Below, in pieces: positions 1 to 9,559 of a stretch of DNA of 64,000 bases (position 1 is the stretch's first letter; each line of letters begins with the position of its first letter). The DNA lies in NCBI RefSeq assembly GCF_008632075.1, contig NZ_VWVM01000001.1, positions 310,001-374,000 of the forward strand, read 5' to 3'. The stretch comes from Candidatus Pantoea gossypiicola. GTDB taxonomy: Bacteria > Pseudomonadota > Gammaproteobacteria > Enterobacterales > Enterobacteriaceae. The notes below the pieces were generated by a model. That model had not been told where the DNA came from. It ran no database searches and saw only the letters and a list, made by a program, of their open reading frames with translations. The position numbers were made by a program, and so were the translations under genes.

Positions 1-1379
1 ACGCCCTGTTCAGGCAGAATGATTTTGTTCAGGCAGAGTATAGTCGGGGCATTAACAATTATTTAACAATGGTTACCGGTGTCATTGCTGCCGAAAAATA
101 CCAGTCAGGACTGATCGGTACCGGTCTGCTTGTTCCGTGGCTCGGTACGCTGACTACCAGCTATCAATATACCCAGGCAAATTTGACAGAAGAAAAGCAG
201 CAAGGTGAGAAAGTCAGGGTGGCGCTGAATAAACATTTTCCAACCCGAACATCAGTCACTGTTGCGGCCTCTTACAGCGACAAAAACTTCATTACTCTGA
301 GTCAGGCGGACACCGCTGCTGAATATATCAGCGACCGTATAGGCTACCGAGCTCAGGAAAAGAACAGTCTTAATCTGGCTATTGATCAACGCCTGCCCGC
401 AGGTTATGGCAGTTTAAACGCCAGCCTTTATGCTGTGGGTTACTGGAATACTGACAAGGTCTCTCGCCAGTTCAGTGTGGGATGGAGCAACACTTATAAT
501 CAGATTTCCTGGTCACTGAATGCAGGCAAAAGAATTTACACTAATGCAGAAACATACGAAGAGAATCGCAGTAATGCGGTTTATCGCCAGGAAGAGTATG
601 CCAGTTTAACACTCAGCATTCCCTGGAGCATATTTGGGCACGATGGCACAGTCAGTGCCTCATCCAGTGTTGAAGGAAGCCAGTCAAGCGCCTCTCTGGG
701 CTGGAATGAGAAAGTTTCAGACGCGTTCAGGTATAACCTGTTAGTGAATAATCGAAGCCGTGACGGTGTCTCTTCTGGCGGTTATTTCTCTTATGCATCT
801 CCGTGGTCGACCTTTACCGGGAATCTGACACAGGGTGAGAAATATACCCAATATGGCGCGACGGCTTCGGGTACTATACTGCTCTCTCAGCACGGTTTGC
901 TAACGTCGCCACAGACCGGTAATCACTTCGTGATTATTGATGCGCCGGGCATTGCTGGTGCGAAAGTTAATGGTAACGCGACAATTTATACAAATAGTCA
1001 GGGTAAGGCGCTGGTGCCCTTCGCGACGCCGTGGCGCAAAAATACATTTCATCTTAATTCTGAATCCGCCAGTGATATTCAGGGGAATATTAAAAAAATC
1101 GCACCCTGGAAAGGCAGTATTTCTTATGTGAAATACATGACCGATACGCGAAAAACATTTTCATTACTGGCCCGTCACCCTGATGGAACACCGCTGGCGT
1201 TTGGTGCCTCGCTCTTTGACCGAAAAGGAGCAGAGTTAGGTTTTGTAGCTCAGGGCGGCCTGATTTACGTCAAAGCTGATGCCCTGCCTGACTATATTCT
1301 TGCGCGGTTCGATAAACAGCAGTCCTGCGTGATTAAAAACGCGGTTCTTACCGGAGATAATCTATGTACACGTTTATAA
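1..1379 (+). CDS. Fimbrial outer-membrane usher, C-terminal part (5' end outside window)
   Basis: The frame is open from base 3 to the window edge, so the gene starts upstream; the internal ATG at 69 is not the real start. The visible 458 or so residues show the end of a PapC/FimD-type usher beta barrel (NDFVQAEYSRGINNYLTMVTG-like strand pattern, many alternating polar/aromatic strands such as SLNASLYAVGYW) followed by the C-terminal plug-like domains rich in G and T. Ushers sit in the outer membrane, receive chaperone-pilin complexes and thread pilins to the surface. The stop overlaps the start of the next gene by 16 nt, typical of usher-adhesin operons. Family assignment is by recognisable pattern, the subtype is not determined. 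Confidence 0.85.
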   Translation, partial: ALFRQNDFVQAEYSRGINNYLTMVTGVIAAEKYQSGLIGTGLLVPWLGTLTTSYQYTQANLTEEKQQGEKVRVALNKHFPTRTSVTVAASYSDKNFITLSQADTAAEYISDRIGYRAQEKNSLNLAIDQRLPAGYGSLNASLYAVGYWNTDKVSRQFSVGWSNTYNQISWSLNAGKRIYTNAETYEENRSNAVYRQEEYASLTLSIPWSIFGHDGTVSASSSVEGSQSSASLGWNEKVSDAFRYNLLVNNRSRDGVSSGGYFSYASPWSTFTGNLTQGEKYTQYGATASGTILLSQHGLLTSPQTGNHFVIIDAPGIAGAKVNGNATIYTNSQGKALVPFATPWRKNTFHLNSESASDIQGNIKKIAPWKGSISYVKYMTDTRKTFSLLARHPDGTPLAFGASLFDRKGAELGFVAQGGLIYVKADALPDYILARFDKQQSCVIKNAVLTGDNLCTRL

Positions 1380-2443
1380 AGAATCTGTTAATCGCCTCGG
1401 GAATATTTTTTGGGCTCGCGATCGCTTCGATTAATCAGGCGCTAGCTTTTTGCAACCCATACAGTCTGGCAACTGGCAGTTCTATCGTGGCGACTTCCAC
1501 GTCAAGTGATATCGATCTGGCAAACATGCTTTCACTGACAAGTAATTATTCAGTGACCATAAGCTCAAATTTTACCGGTTTTAAACTGGGATGCCAGACC
1601 AGCGGTGAAACCCTCTATTACCGTAATGGGATTGAAGATGGCTATACGGTTAAGTTTTCATCTGGCGATGAAGATTATTATATTAAGTTTACAGCGTCTA
1701 TTCCCGTTACAAGTAAGCTATTCAGTGTAGGTTTCATCAGCCAGGATTATCCCGCCTCAGATTTTGATACTGATATCACTGTCAATGCTGAAATCGCTGA
1801 CGGCACTACTTACGATACAGCTACAACCACCGGCAACGCTGAAATTCCGTTGTTATATTTGATCTCATCGAACGGCAGCACTCTTTATCCCACCGCCAGC
1901 GCACTGCGAGGATTTGTAGCAACTAAAGACTCAGCAACATCCGCCTCATATAATGAACTTAAGGCATTTGCATCGGTGAATGTGGCGTTTGTTCCGGTTA
2001 GCACCACCTGTAGCATTCAGAGCCAATCGTTCACTTTACCTTCAACAACGCTGTTTACTCTGAAATCCGGTGATTATTCAGATACGCAGTTCTCTATCCC
2101 TCTCTCTTGTAGCGGAAGCATAAACAGTCAGGCCACGAAAACTTTCAATCTGAGAGCCTACAGTAACGATATCGTTGATAGCGCCAACTACATCGTCAGG
2201 AATGCATCGTCAACCTCTTCAGGCATTGGATTTCAACTGTTTAACACCCTTTCTGATCCATTAAAATTCACGACCGGTTATGACTCTGCATCCACCTCAC
2301 TGGCAGCGATGACCAAAGGCAAGGATCTCGTTTCATCGCTGACGGCGATCGATATTGGTGCACGCTATAAAATTTTTGATGCAGCAAACGCGTCGCCTGG
2401 CACCGTGGTCGGCACCATCATTATCTACATGGAATATGAGTAA
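1364..2443 (+). CDS. Fimbrial tip adhesin / minor pilin
   Basis: 359 residues. A signal peptide is visible (MYTFIKNLLIASG followed by a hydrophobic stretch ending near ALA-F at residue 28), so the product is exported to the periplasm. At 359 residues it is about twice the length of a simple pilin, which fits a two-domain adhesin: an N-terminal receptor domain with a cysteine pair and a C-terminal pilin domain that begins around residue 215 (CSIQSQSFTLP) and ends in the alternating pattern GTIIIYMEYE expected of a strand bound by chaperone and usher. The gene overlaps the usher and is the last in the operon. The ligand cannot be inferred. Confidence 0.75.
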   Translation: MYTFIKNLLIASGIFFGLAIASINQALAFCNPYSLATGSSIVATSTSSDIDLANMLSLTSNYSVTISSNFTGFKLGCQTSGETLYYRNGIEDGYTVKFSSGDEDYYIKFTASIPVTSKLFSVGFISQDYPASDFDTDITVNAEIADGTTYDTATTTGNAEIPLLYLISSNGSTLYPTASALRGFVATKDSATSASYNELKAFASVNVAFVPVSTTCSIQSQSFTLPSTTLFTLKSGDYSDTQFSIPLSCSGSINSQATKTFNLRAYSNDIVDSANYIVRNASSTSSGIGFQLFNTLSDPLKFTTGYDSASTSLAAMTKGKDLVSSLTAIDIGARYKIFDAANASPGTVVGTIIIYMEYE

Positions 2444-2563
2444 GCTTACTGGCGGCGATGCGCTTATTTTGGGTTTAGCACCTTCGCCGTCACGACCTGA
2501 ATAGCAACAAAAGGAAGAGATAAAAGCAGTGTTGCTGGAGGAATGAGCAAACGCACGGCAACC

Positions 2564-2594
2564 TGGTGAATCTTCAGACCTCTTTCGCTATACT
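2564..2594 (+). promoter_or_regulatory. Orphaned tRNA-Arg promoter left at the prophage edge
   Basis: A good -10 box, TATACT (2589-2594), lies 10 bp before the left copy of the tRNA 5' end and is followed by a GC-rich discriminator (GCACGCCGCA), as at stable-RNA promoters. A -35 is poor (TGGTGA, 2564-2569, 19-bp spacer). I infer that this drove the tRNA gene before prophage insertion moved the tRNA body to 51259. Confidence 0.5.
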
Positions 2595-2604
2595 GCACGC
2601 CGCA

Positions 2605-2622
2605 GTCCTCTTAGTTAAATGG
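2605..2622 (+). repeat. attL: left copy of the 18-bp prophage core
   Basis: GTCCTCTTAGTTAAATGG occurs here and again at 51259-51276, where it is the first 18 nt of an intact tRNA-Arg. Bases on either side differ (GCA before and GTAAAG after here; TAC before and ATATAA after there), which delimits the repeat. Everything between the copies is phage-like and the integrase gene lies next to the right copy. Confidence 0.85.
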
Positions 2623-2867
2623 GTAAAGCAAATAAAATAAAAAATAACATATAAATCAATGCATTGACTTGGACTATTTATTTTTTAGGTACCCATATAT
2701 GTACACAGAATTCCCCTCCGCAGCGGTTCAGCCTTCCAAAATATGCTTAATAACCCCCTTGCCTCAGGCTCTATCAGTGAATAAGCGCCAACAGTCTAGC
2801 GCTGGCGTTTGTACTTGAGACTTATTTGGTCAAGCTATAAATAAACTGAGATTCATCTTAATCCCCG

Positions 2868-3179
2868 TCAAGACTTTATCTCTGGAAGAGCTAAATCTTT
2901 TAGACCCTCATGCCTTGCATCAACCTTTCGGATGTAAGCCTTAACACGAATGCGGTATTGTTCATAGACGAAACTAAATGCTGCACTCTCAGTGTCAAAC
3001 TGCACATCTGTTATCTCCTGCCACTGCCCTGAGATGAACTCACGAACATCCCAGTAACCATTTTTTCGCGGCCAGATCAGATAAGCCCCACAAAATCCGG
3101 TATCAGCCAGCGGGTCAGGTGCCCGCTCGCCTCGTTGCAGTATGTAGAACGTATAGCCACCAGTTGAAAATCTGCGCAT
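2868..3179 (-). CDS. Small phage protein at the left prophage end, unknown function
   Basis: 103 residues, soluble, with no signal peptide or clear motif; aromatic-rich (GGYTFYILQRGERAPDP, CGAYLIWPRKNGYWDV). It lies downstream of the tail fibre, the usual place for late morons, 170 bp after the fibre stop, and is the last gene before attL. It is not a recognisable tail-fibre chaperone. Function unknown. Confidence 0.5.
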   Translation of the reverse strand: MRRFSTGGYTFYILQRGERAPDPLADTGFCGAYLIWPRKNGYWDVREFISGQWQEITDVQFDTESAAFSFVYEQYRIRVKAYIRKVDARHEGLKDLALPEIKS

Positions 3180-3348
3180 AGACCAATCTCGAAAACTGTA
3201 TAGATAAACAGTAATATTGATCGGTAGATTTGATCAAGACGAAAAGGCAGGCAAAATTGTAAAGCTGAGGTTGTCCCAAAATTTCAGGCTGCCGGGGCTG
3301 GACTTGTGTTTAATTCATGCGGCATTCAGCGATTCATTTATAGACAAT

Positions 3349-4608
3349 CTAACTTCCGGAGTTTTCTAAAACTGACAACCGCTGCTGAAGCTCTTTTATC
3401 ATTATCTGCTGGGCCTGTATTGCCTGTGTCAGTTTGGCAATCATTGGAACCTGATTAAGAAAATATGCGTCGGAATTATTAGGATCAGCTTCGATATCGT
3501 AATCCTCCGGTAATCCCTTGCCGCCAACGCATTCAGGTGAAACTTTCACAAGGTCATTTGCAATAAACCCGAGCTGGTCTGCTGTTTCTGGAATGATACC
3601 GCGTGCCTTCATTTTGAAATCAGCGGGCTGCCACTTACACACTTCATCAAGCGCCTTATGAGCATCGTGCCGATACACAATATCCTTTTTTAGTTGCCGG
3701 TCTGACATTGGTGTTAGTTGCAGGGTACCGACTCCACTGGCATCAACCCAGCATTCCATTAACGTTCCGGTCCAGTAGAACTGATATTTGTTAGCGCCAT
3801 AAACTCCTGACGCACCTCGTTTTGTGTAAATCCCCTTAACTTTGTCGAGATACGCATCACCCATGACCACATTCAGACCGGCACTGGGGCCTCTGGCGAT
3901 GTTAAAATTACCATCGCTGGCATTTACTCCCCACAGGCTTGATGCATCACCGTTGCCCCGGTATAAATTAATTCCACCGGGATTATTCGCGCCCCCTGCG
4001 CGAATTCCTCCGTTAACGTGCAGTGAAACATTTCCGCTGGCTGCGGTCAGCTCCAGTGCGCTCTGCTCCGTGCAAATCATCCTGACGCTATAGTCAGCCT
4101 CAGATTTATTATAATGAAAGTCTATGTAGGGCGTTTGAGACATCAACTCCAGTCCTGAAAACTGAGCATTGCTGCCTGTTATTGCACGTTCTGCGAGAGC
4201 AGACGTCAGCTTGCTCAGACTGCTGATGGTCACACTAGTGCCATCCGGTGCCACCAGCGTGACGTCGCCGGTTCCCGTCATAATTTCCTGCCAGCCGTCC
4301 ATCTGGGACTGATAGTATTTCAACTGCGCGGCCAGCTGGCGGGCAAAGTCCGGATAGGAGTTACCGTAAAATGCCAGGATAGCGTAGGCGCTGCCGCTGA
4401 TTTCGCTGGCAACTGCTTCCGTCACGGTCAGCTCAGTATCACTCCTAACCGACGCAATCTCATAAGCCTGTACGCTGCCGCTGCCCGGTACCAGCAGCAT
4501 CTGCCCGGCTCCAATCCCCTGTTTGTTGTCCGCCCACTTTGTCCCGGTGCCGGTAACGGTTTTACTGTCTTTTGCTGCGGCAATCGTGCCGGTTCTGTAC
4601 CATGCCAT
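3349..4608 (-). CDS. Tail fibre with C-terminal S74 self-cleaving chaperone domain
   Basis: 419 residues from ATG 4608 (MAWYRTGTI), chosen because GAGGA precedes it at good spacing and an upstream terminator separates it from the longer open frame, which continues to 4710. The N-terminal part is a virion-attachment region (VTGTGTKWAD, later SYPDFARQLAAQL). The last 118 residues start with SDRQLKKDI, the Ser-...-Lys signature of the peptidase S74 intramolecular chaperone, which trimerises the fibre and then cuts itself off before the Ser; it ends in a coiled coil (AIQAQQIMIKELQQRLSVLE). Its role is receptor binding at the tail tip. Confidence 0.85.
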   Translation of the reverse strand: MAWYRTGTIAAAKDSKTVTGTGTKWADNKQGIGAGQMLLVPGSGSVQAYEIASVRSDTELTVTEAVASEISGSAYAILAFYGNSYPDFARQLAAQLKYYQSQMDGWQEIMTGTGDVTLVAPDGTSVTISSLSKLTSALAERAITGSNAQFSGLELMSQTPYIDFHYNKSEADYSVRMICTEQSALELTAASGNVSLHVNGGIRAGGANNPGGINLYRGNGDASSLWGVNASDGNFNIARGPSAGLNVVMGDAYLDKVKGIYTKRGASGVYGANKYQFYWTGTLMECWVDASGVGTLQLTPMSDRQLKKDIVYRHDAHKALDEVCKWQPADFKMKARGIIPETADQLGFIANDLVKVSPECVGGKGLPEDYDIEADPNNSDAYFLNQVPMIAKLTQAIQAQQIMIKELQQRLSVLENSGS

Positions 4609-4624
4609 CAAATATTCCTCGCAT

Positions 4625-4649
4625 AAAAAAAGCCACCGTCTCCGGTGGC
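4625..4649 (-). terminator. Rho-independent terminator before the tail-fibre gene
   Basis: On the minus strand GCCACCGGAGACGGTGGC is followed by seven T. It lies between the DUF6453-like gene (ends 4671) and the fibre start (4608), so fibre transcription depends on Q-type antitermination read-through or a separate promoter. Confidence 0.8.
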
Positions 4650-4670
4650 CCTGAATTTTCCTGAGTTCTG

Positions 4671-5738
4671 TCAGAAGTAGTCTGCCGCGTCCAGGCAGGG
4701 CAGCGAACATGCGGCCTGCATCGCCTTAACGAACATCGGCACGGCAGCTTCTGAACCCGCTGAACGTGCTCTGGCGACAGAAACCGAATTCCCGCTCATT
4801 TTAAATCCCGAATAGAGCACAATACGGTACTGCCAGCCCCCCTGCGACCGGCTGTAATCACCGCGCTGTAACCCGATACTGCACAGCGGGATCATGGGCT
4901 GCGAAACGTCACCGGTTGGACTGGTCCAGCTCAGGACTTCGCCCCCGCTGGTATCGAAGTTCTGCCAGTATGAAAAATTGTATGATGCGCCCCGGTACAT
5001 GACCGGCGGGAATTTGCTGGAAAACGTAATCTGCCCGGCGGCGTTCCGGATCACCAGCCCGTAGCCGGATGCAGGCAGGGCCGGGGAATACCCGCAGGAG
5101 ACGATGACGATCTGAACATTGCTGACCGTGCCGCCTACCTTTGAACCTTCCGTAGCGGCAAACGCGCTGTAAACCTCAATGCTGTTATTATCGCGGTTGA
5201 GGAACAGCGGATTATCCGTATTATTCCACCGTGCAAAGACCACGTAAGAACTGCCCAGCGCCAGCACCGCTGCGGGGATGGGCCAGCGATCGGTAATGCT
5301 GATGGTCGCTCTGTAAGTCACATACCCCAGATAACTGGTGTCGTTCACCTCCATAAAATCCGCGCCATTTGTGATCCTGATGCCGTACCCACCGACCCCG
5401 GCCCCGCCAGCCACCGAAAAGATATCAACATCGGCAATATCAAGCGTTGAGCGTTGCACGTCATCACCGCCCCCGACGCTGTACGTAAACGTTCCATTAG
5501 CAGCCAGACTCCAGCCAGTGAGGTAGTACATCACCGGCTGGTTCACCGTGGGAAATACTGACACCAGTTTTCGTGGCACCACCAGCGCGGCAGAACCTGA
5601 CGGCGGAGCTTTCACCTGTCGTGTTTTGTCGCCACTTTTGAGGGATAATGAAGCCAGGTATGAGATATAACGAGTGCTGCCGTCCAGGACCAAGGATTTA
5701 CCCCCGTCATCCGGCGTGATGCGTAATCCGTAAGTCAT
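4671..5738 (-). CDS. Phage tail-tip associated protein (DUF6453-like)
   Basis: 355 residues; starts MTYGLRITPDDGGKSLVLDG and is all beta-like with many G/S/T. Its ATG shares one base with the stop of the I-J gene (TAATG), preceded by GGGGAGGT, so the two are translationally coupled. Proteins of this type commonly follow gpJ in enterobacterial prophages and are thought to sit at the tail tip. I recognise the family only loosely. Confidence 0.65.
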   Translation of the reverse strand: MTYGLRITPDDGGKSLVLDGSTRYISYLASLSLKSGDKTRQVKAPPSGSAALVVPRKLVSVFPTVNQPVMYYLTGWSLAANGTFTYSVGGGDDVQRSTLDIADVDIFSVAGGAGVGGYGIRITNGADFMEVNDTSYLGYVTYRATISITDRWPIPAAVLALGSSYVVFARWNNTDNPLFLNRDNNSIEVYSAFAATEGSKVGGTVSNVQIVIVSCGYSPALPASGYGLVIRNAAGQITFSSKFPPVMYRGASYNFSYWQNFDTSGGEVLSWTSPTGDVSQPMIPLCSIGLQRGDYSRSQGGWQYRIVLYSGFKMSGNSVSVARARSAGSEAAVPMFVKAMQAACSLPCLDAADYF

Positions 5739-8700
5739 TACAACCTCCCCAGCTTACAGCGTTCAGTACCGGCACCGTCCATGACCGCAAGGCCGGTTTC
5801 GTCCAGCCGGATCGAACCTGCCCCGGCAGAATCAACGGCACCAAAGAAGAAGCCGGCACCTTTATCAATGCGCCATCCGGTTTTACCGTCATACCCCACA
5901 GACTGGATGTAGTTACCGATCTTCTCATTCGTGATCGAGGCATCTTCAATGAATGCCTGATTCATGAAGACCTGCTGATTTTTTACCGCGAATGGTGACA
6001 GCCAGCCGCTGCCGCTGGGCTGCATCAGCGCAAACTGCTCTGCCTTAATGAGAACGCCGGCCGTAATGCTGCCGCCATCCACTTCGGCATAGATGGAGAG
6101 ACCGGCAGAAACCGTCTGACCGTTATAAGTCACCTGTGCGCCAGTATCCCAGGAGGCGAAACCCTGCCCTGTGGCGTCAAACTTAGCCGTGGCTTTGGTG
6201 TCCACAGCTGCCGACATGTCATTAAACTGCACGCCCACGTCACGCTCGAACTGCGCGAAGGCTTTATCCTGGTCAGCAACAGTCGTGCGGATTTCCACAA
6301 TCTGGGCCACCACCTTGCCGTTTTCTTTCCGCCAGCGCTGAATATCTGCATCGTTGGCCAGCGCATTTTCAATAGCCGCCTCTGCCAGCGGATCGATATT
6401 CTGGTTCATCTGCTGCCATGCCTGCGAATTCTCTATGGCTTCGGTGATGTCGCCGAGAATATCTGAGGCATCCGACGAAGATGCCCCCTGAACCCAGCTT
6501 GTCCAGTCCGACTGATTACCCAGTTTGTCCACCAGCCGGGCTCGGTAATAAAACGTCACCCCGGCCGCCAGACCACTCTGCAGATAGTTATGTGTGGGAT
6601 ATGCCACATCTGAAAGTAGCGTGGCGTCACTGTAATCCGCGCGCGTGGCATACTGAATTTCGGTATAGCTGGTATCGCCGGAATCCTCACCGAATCCCCA
6701 GGTCAGTTCGACGGCAAACACCCGGTCTGTTGTCGCCCTCAGCCCAACCGGTACCGGCGGGTTACCCTGCTTGCCCGTGAGCGTGGTTTCATCTGAGTAC
6801 ACCCAGGTGCTTGAGACATCCGCAACGTTAACAGCGCACACGCGCACCAGGTATTGACCTGCGTAAATACCTGAAATGTCAAATCCTGTGACCGATGAGC
6901 GGGGAACGGATATCCAGTTACTGCTGTTCCGACGCCACTGTGCCTCATATGCAATAGCGCCTGCTGCTTTGTCCCAGGTGACGTGCATTGTGGCCACACT
7001 CAGTCCCTGCGAAACAGCGGAGGTTTCACTGATGACGATGTTAGTCGGTGCTGGCTGGGTGGTAATCGGCAATACACTGTCGGGGCGGTTGGGTATGGTT
7101 GCGCCATCATCGATGCGGGCAAACTTATCCGGATCGTAATGGATGCCACTTATAGTAAATGTCCCGTCATTGTTGTCCGTAACGCTGATAACACGGTACT
7201 GCTGAACGTACAGATCGTCGGCTTCAACGACCCAAACTGCCTCCGCTTCCGGCGTTTCGCTCCAGACTGTGCTGACTGTTACTGTACGGTCGCTGACGGA
7301 CTCTATCGTGCGGCTCTGGGCCACCCCTGAAGGCAGGTTGAGAATAAGCCGATCACCGGCAGCAGCACCCGGCACCCGATCCAGGGTGACGCTTCGCCCG
7401 TTCACGGCACTGATCCGCCCTCCCGTAACCCTGCCGGAAAACATCTCATCAGCCACGCCAATTATGTAACCCGGAAGCGGAATGTTTCCGTCCAGGCCCA
7501 CCTTAAACTCAACGGTCCTGTCGCCATTATTGGTCAGTACGGCCCATCGTCCACGACGATTAGCTTCCGAGCGTCGCGAGCAACCCACCGCGCTGAGCTC
7601 AAGCTGATTCACATTAAACCGTGTGACAAGATCACTTTCAAAGACAGCCTCGACAGCATCCTGCCAGGCATTATCCGGATCACTGTAGGTCACCAGACAG
7701 GTAGTGTAGCGGCTTTTCACTGAGCTGCCGGCGTAGGTAAACAGCCCGTCCACCACGTTTGCCCGCGTGAACGTCCAGTCCATATCGCGTGGCATGTCGG
7801 CCAGCGCTACCAGCTGGTTGTTGTACCAGCAGGTCAGCCCGCGAAACATGGATGCAAAATCACGCAGAACAGTAAATGCGTCTTCACGGGTCTGAATGTA
7901 GACATCACACTTATACCGGACCTCGGTACCGCTTCCGCCCAGCCCATCCGGCACGAGCGCATCGCAGTACTGCGCGACGCGGTAAAGTTCATAACGATCG
8001 GTATTTGCCGCACTCAGCCGTGGCCCAAGGCCGAACCGCTCACTTACCACGATGTCATAAAATATCCATGCAGGGTTGTCCGTCCAGGCCTGCTTGAATG
8101 TGCCGTCCCAGGTGCCGGCGTACGTGCGCGTTTCCGGTGTATAGTTGGAGGGGACGCTGATAATACGACCCGCCGGTTCACAGGTAATCGTGGGTATCTG
8201 TCCGCTGAAGGTTGAGGCGTCAAATTCGATATAAAGGAGTGCGGTGTGCGGATAGCGGAATTTAGCATCAATGATTTCGGTATAGCTCTCCAGCGTCATT
8301 TTGCTGCCGATCTTTTCATCGGTTGTGTCTGCTGACAGACGTCTGACCCTCACCGTCCACGTTTTAGCCCCGGACGGCAAAGCAACACGATGAGTACGCT
8401 CATATCCGGACATGGCCCGTCCATCTGCTGCATCCGTCAGGACGGTCTGCCAGCTTCCACCATCAACCTGTAAATCGATAGCGTACTCAACCCGATAACC
8501 ACCAACACCACCGTCATCTTTCTGATGAAACAATGACGGCCACTTCAGGCGCAGCCGGACGGCCGACAGCTGGGTATTCGTCAGAGTATGAACCCAGCTT
8601 TTCGCAGTGGTGACCTCCACGCTGCCGGCCGATATTTCATTCTCGACTGAGGGAATGCCCGGAATATATTCCTGATCCTGTGTTCCCGGGCGAAATACCC

Positions 8701-9493
8701 ATGAAACACCTGAGCCAAAGTTGCTGGTACCGTCGCTGCCTGCCAGCGCTGTGCCATTCAGAAAGATACTCTGATCTGTTAAACCGCCGGCGAATTCCCC
8801 CTCCCCCAGCGCCACCAGTACACGCGCAACGGCGATGGACTGCAGATCACCCTTTTCTGCACCACGGGCGTCTGGAGTTATCGTCCCGGATGCTCTCTGA
8901 GCCTGGTACGCATCAAGATCGTCGACATAGATTCCGGCTGAAATAATGGCCCCGCCAATACGTCGCTTTCCGTAAAGCAGGGGGACAGGGTAACCCTGAG
9001 AAGAAGTATTTGTCGGACTACCAAAGGCATAACTGGCCTTTTCATCGCTGCTCTTCGCCAGACCGGTCATCTGCGGTGACAGCATCTGTACTACGCCACC
9101 TGCCGCCATAGACACGCCACTGGCTATCATCGCCATACCAATTGATGAAGTAGTGCCAAAGGTGAAATATCCGGCTACTACCAGCACAGCACCAATAATC
9201 ACCTGCAGCATGCCGCCCCGCTTGCTGCCGATAATGACAGGCACGATCCGGATATCACTGTCACTGCCGTCCAGATTCAGTTCGTCTGCGCTAAGATTTC
9301 GCCGTCCGCTGAACACGGCATACACCAGCCCGCGCCGCCGGCTGCTGTTGAGGTAATGCTCAAACCCGGGTATCAGCACACATAAAGCTCTGATGGCCTG
9401 CGCCGGCGTCGCGACAACGAGCTCATGATCCCGCCCAAATGTACTCCCGAGCACGCCATAAAGACGCACCCTGCGTTTTGTCATATCTGACAT
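5738..9493 (-). CDS. Fused tail assembly protein I + host-specificity tip protein J
   Basis: 1251 residues. Residues 1 to about 185 match lambda gpI: RRVRLYGVLGSTFG, ALCVLIPGFEHYL, VPVIIGSKRGG, two hydrophobic stretches (LQVIIGAVLVVAGY, IGMAMIASGVSMAAGGVVQ) and LLYGKRRIGG. From about 210 onward it matches lambda gpJ: SYTEIIDAKFRYPHTALL, GLGPRLSAANTDRY, YCDALVPDGLGG, TFTRANVVDG, then fibronectin-like repeats and a C-terminal phage-fibre region (VFMNQAFIEDASI). In lambda these are two genes; here there is one uninterrupted frame. Start has AGGA 6 nt upstream. Role: completes the tail tip and binds the receptor. Confidence 0.85.
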   Translation of the reverse strand: MSDMTKRRVRLYGVLGSTFGRDHELVVATPAQAIRALCVLIPGFEHYLNSSRRRGLVYAVFSGRRNLSADELNLDGSDSDIRIVPVIIGSKRGGMLQVIIGAVLVVAGYFTFGTTSSIGMAMIASGVSMAAGGVVQMLSPQMTGLAKSSDEKASYAFGSPTNTSSQGYPVPLLYGKRRIGGAIISAGIYVDDLDAYQAQRASGTITPDARGAEKGDLQSIAVARVLVALGEGEFAGGLTDQSIFLNGTALAGSDGTSNFGSGVSWVFRPGTQDQEYIPGIPSVENEISAGSVEVTTAKSWVHTLTNTQLSAVRLRLKWPSLFHQKDDGGVGGYRVEYAIDLQVDGGSWQTVLTDAADGRAMSGYERTHRVALPSGAKTWTVRVRRLSADTTDEKIGSKMTLESYTEIIDAKFRYPHTALLYIEFDASTFSGQIPTITCEPAGRIISVPSNYTPETRTYAGTWDGTFKQAWTDNPAWIFYDIVVSERFGLGPRLSAANTDRYELYRVAQYCDALVPDGLGGSGTEVRYKCDVYIQTREDAFTVLRDFASMFRGLTCWYNNQLVALADMPRDMDWTFTRANVVDGLFTYAGSSVKSRYTTCLVTYSDPDNAWQDAVEAVFESDLVTRFNVNQLELSAVGCSRRSEANRRGRWAVLTNNGDRTVEFKVGLDGNIPLPGYIIGVADEMFSGRVTGGRISAVNGRSVTLDRVPGAAAGDRLILNLPSGVAQSRTIESVSDRTVTVSTVWSETPEAEAVWVVEADDLYVQQYRVISVTDNNDGTFTISGIHYDPDKFARIDDGATIPNRPDSVLPITTQPAPTNIVISETSAVSQGLSVATMHVTWDKAAGAIAYEAQWRRNSSNWISVPRSSVTGFDISGIYAGQYLVRVCAVNVADVSSTWVYSDETTLTGKQGNPPVPVGLRATTDRVFAVELTWGFGEDSGDTSYTEIQYATRADYSDATLLSDVAYPTHNYLQSGLAAGVTFYYRARLVDKLGNQSDWTSWVQGASSSDASDILGDITEAIENSQAWQQMNQNIDPLAEAAIENALANDADIQRWRKENGKVVAQIVEIRTTVADQDKAFAQFERDVGVQFNDMSAAVDTKATAKFDATGQGFASWDTGAQVTYNGQTVSAGLSIYAEVDGGSITAGVLIKAEQFALMQPSGSGWLSPFAVKNQQVFMNQAFIEDASITNEKIGNYIQSVGYDGKTGWRIDKGAGFFFGAVDSAGAGSIRLDETGLAVMDGAGTERCKLGRL

Positions 9494-9559
9494 AGGAATG
9501 TCCTGCTGAAAATTATCTGAGAGTGACGCGGAAGAGGATTTGTGAAGAAAAGCAGGGGG

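Noticed and set aside
2623..2867. Gene or second att element in the 245 bp after attL
   Set aside because: No plausible start with coding content and no repeat other than the 18-bp core was found.
4609..4710. N-terminal extension of the tail-fibre protein up to 4710
   Set aside because: It would be read through a rho-independent terminator and overlap the upstream gene; ATG 4608 has a good ribosome-binding site.
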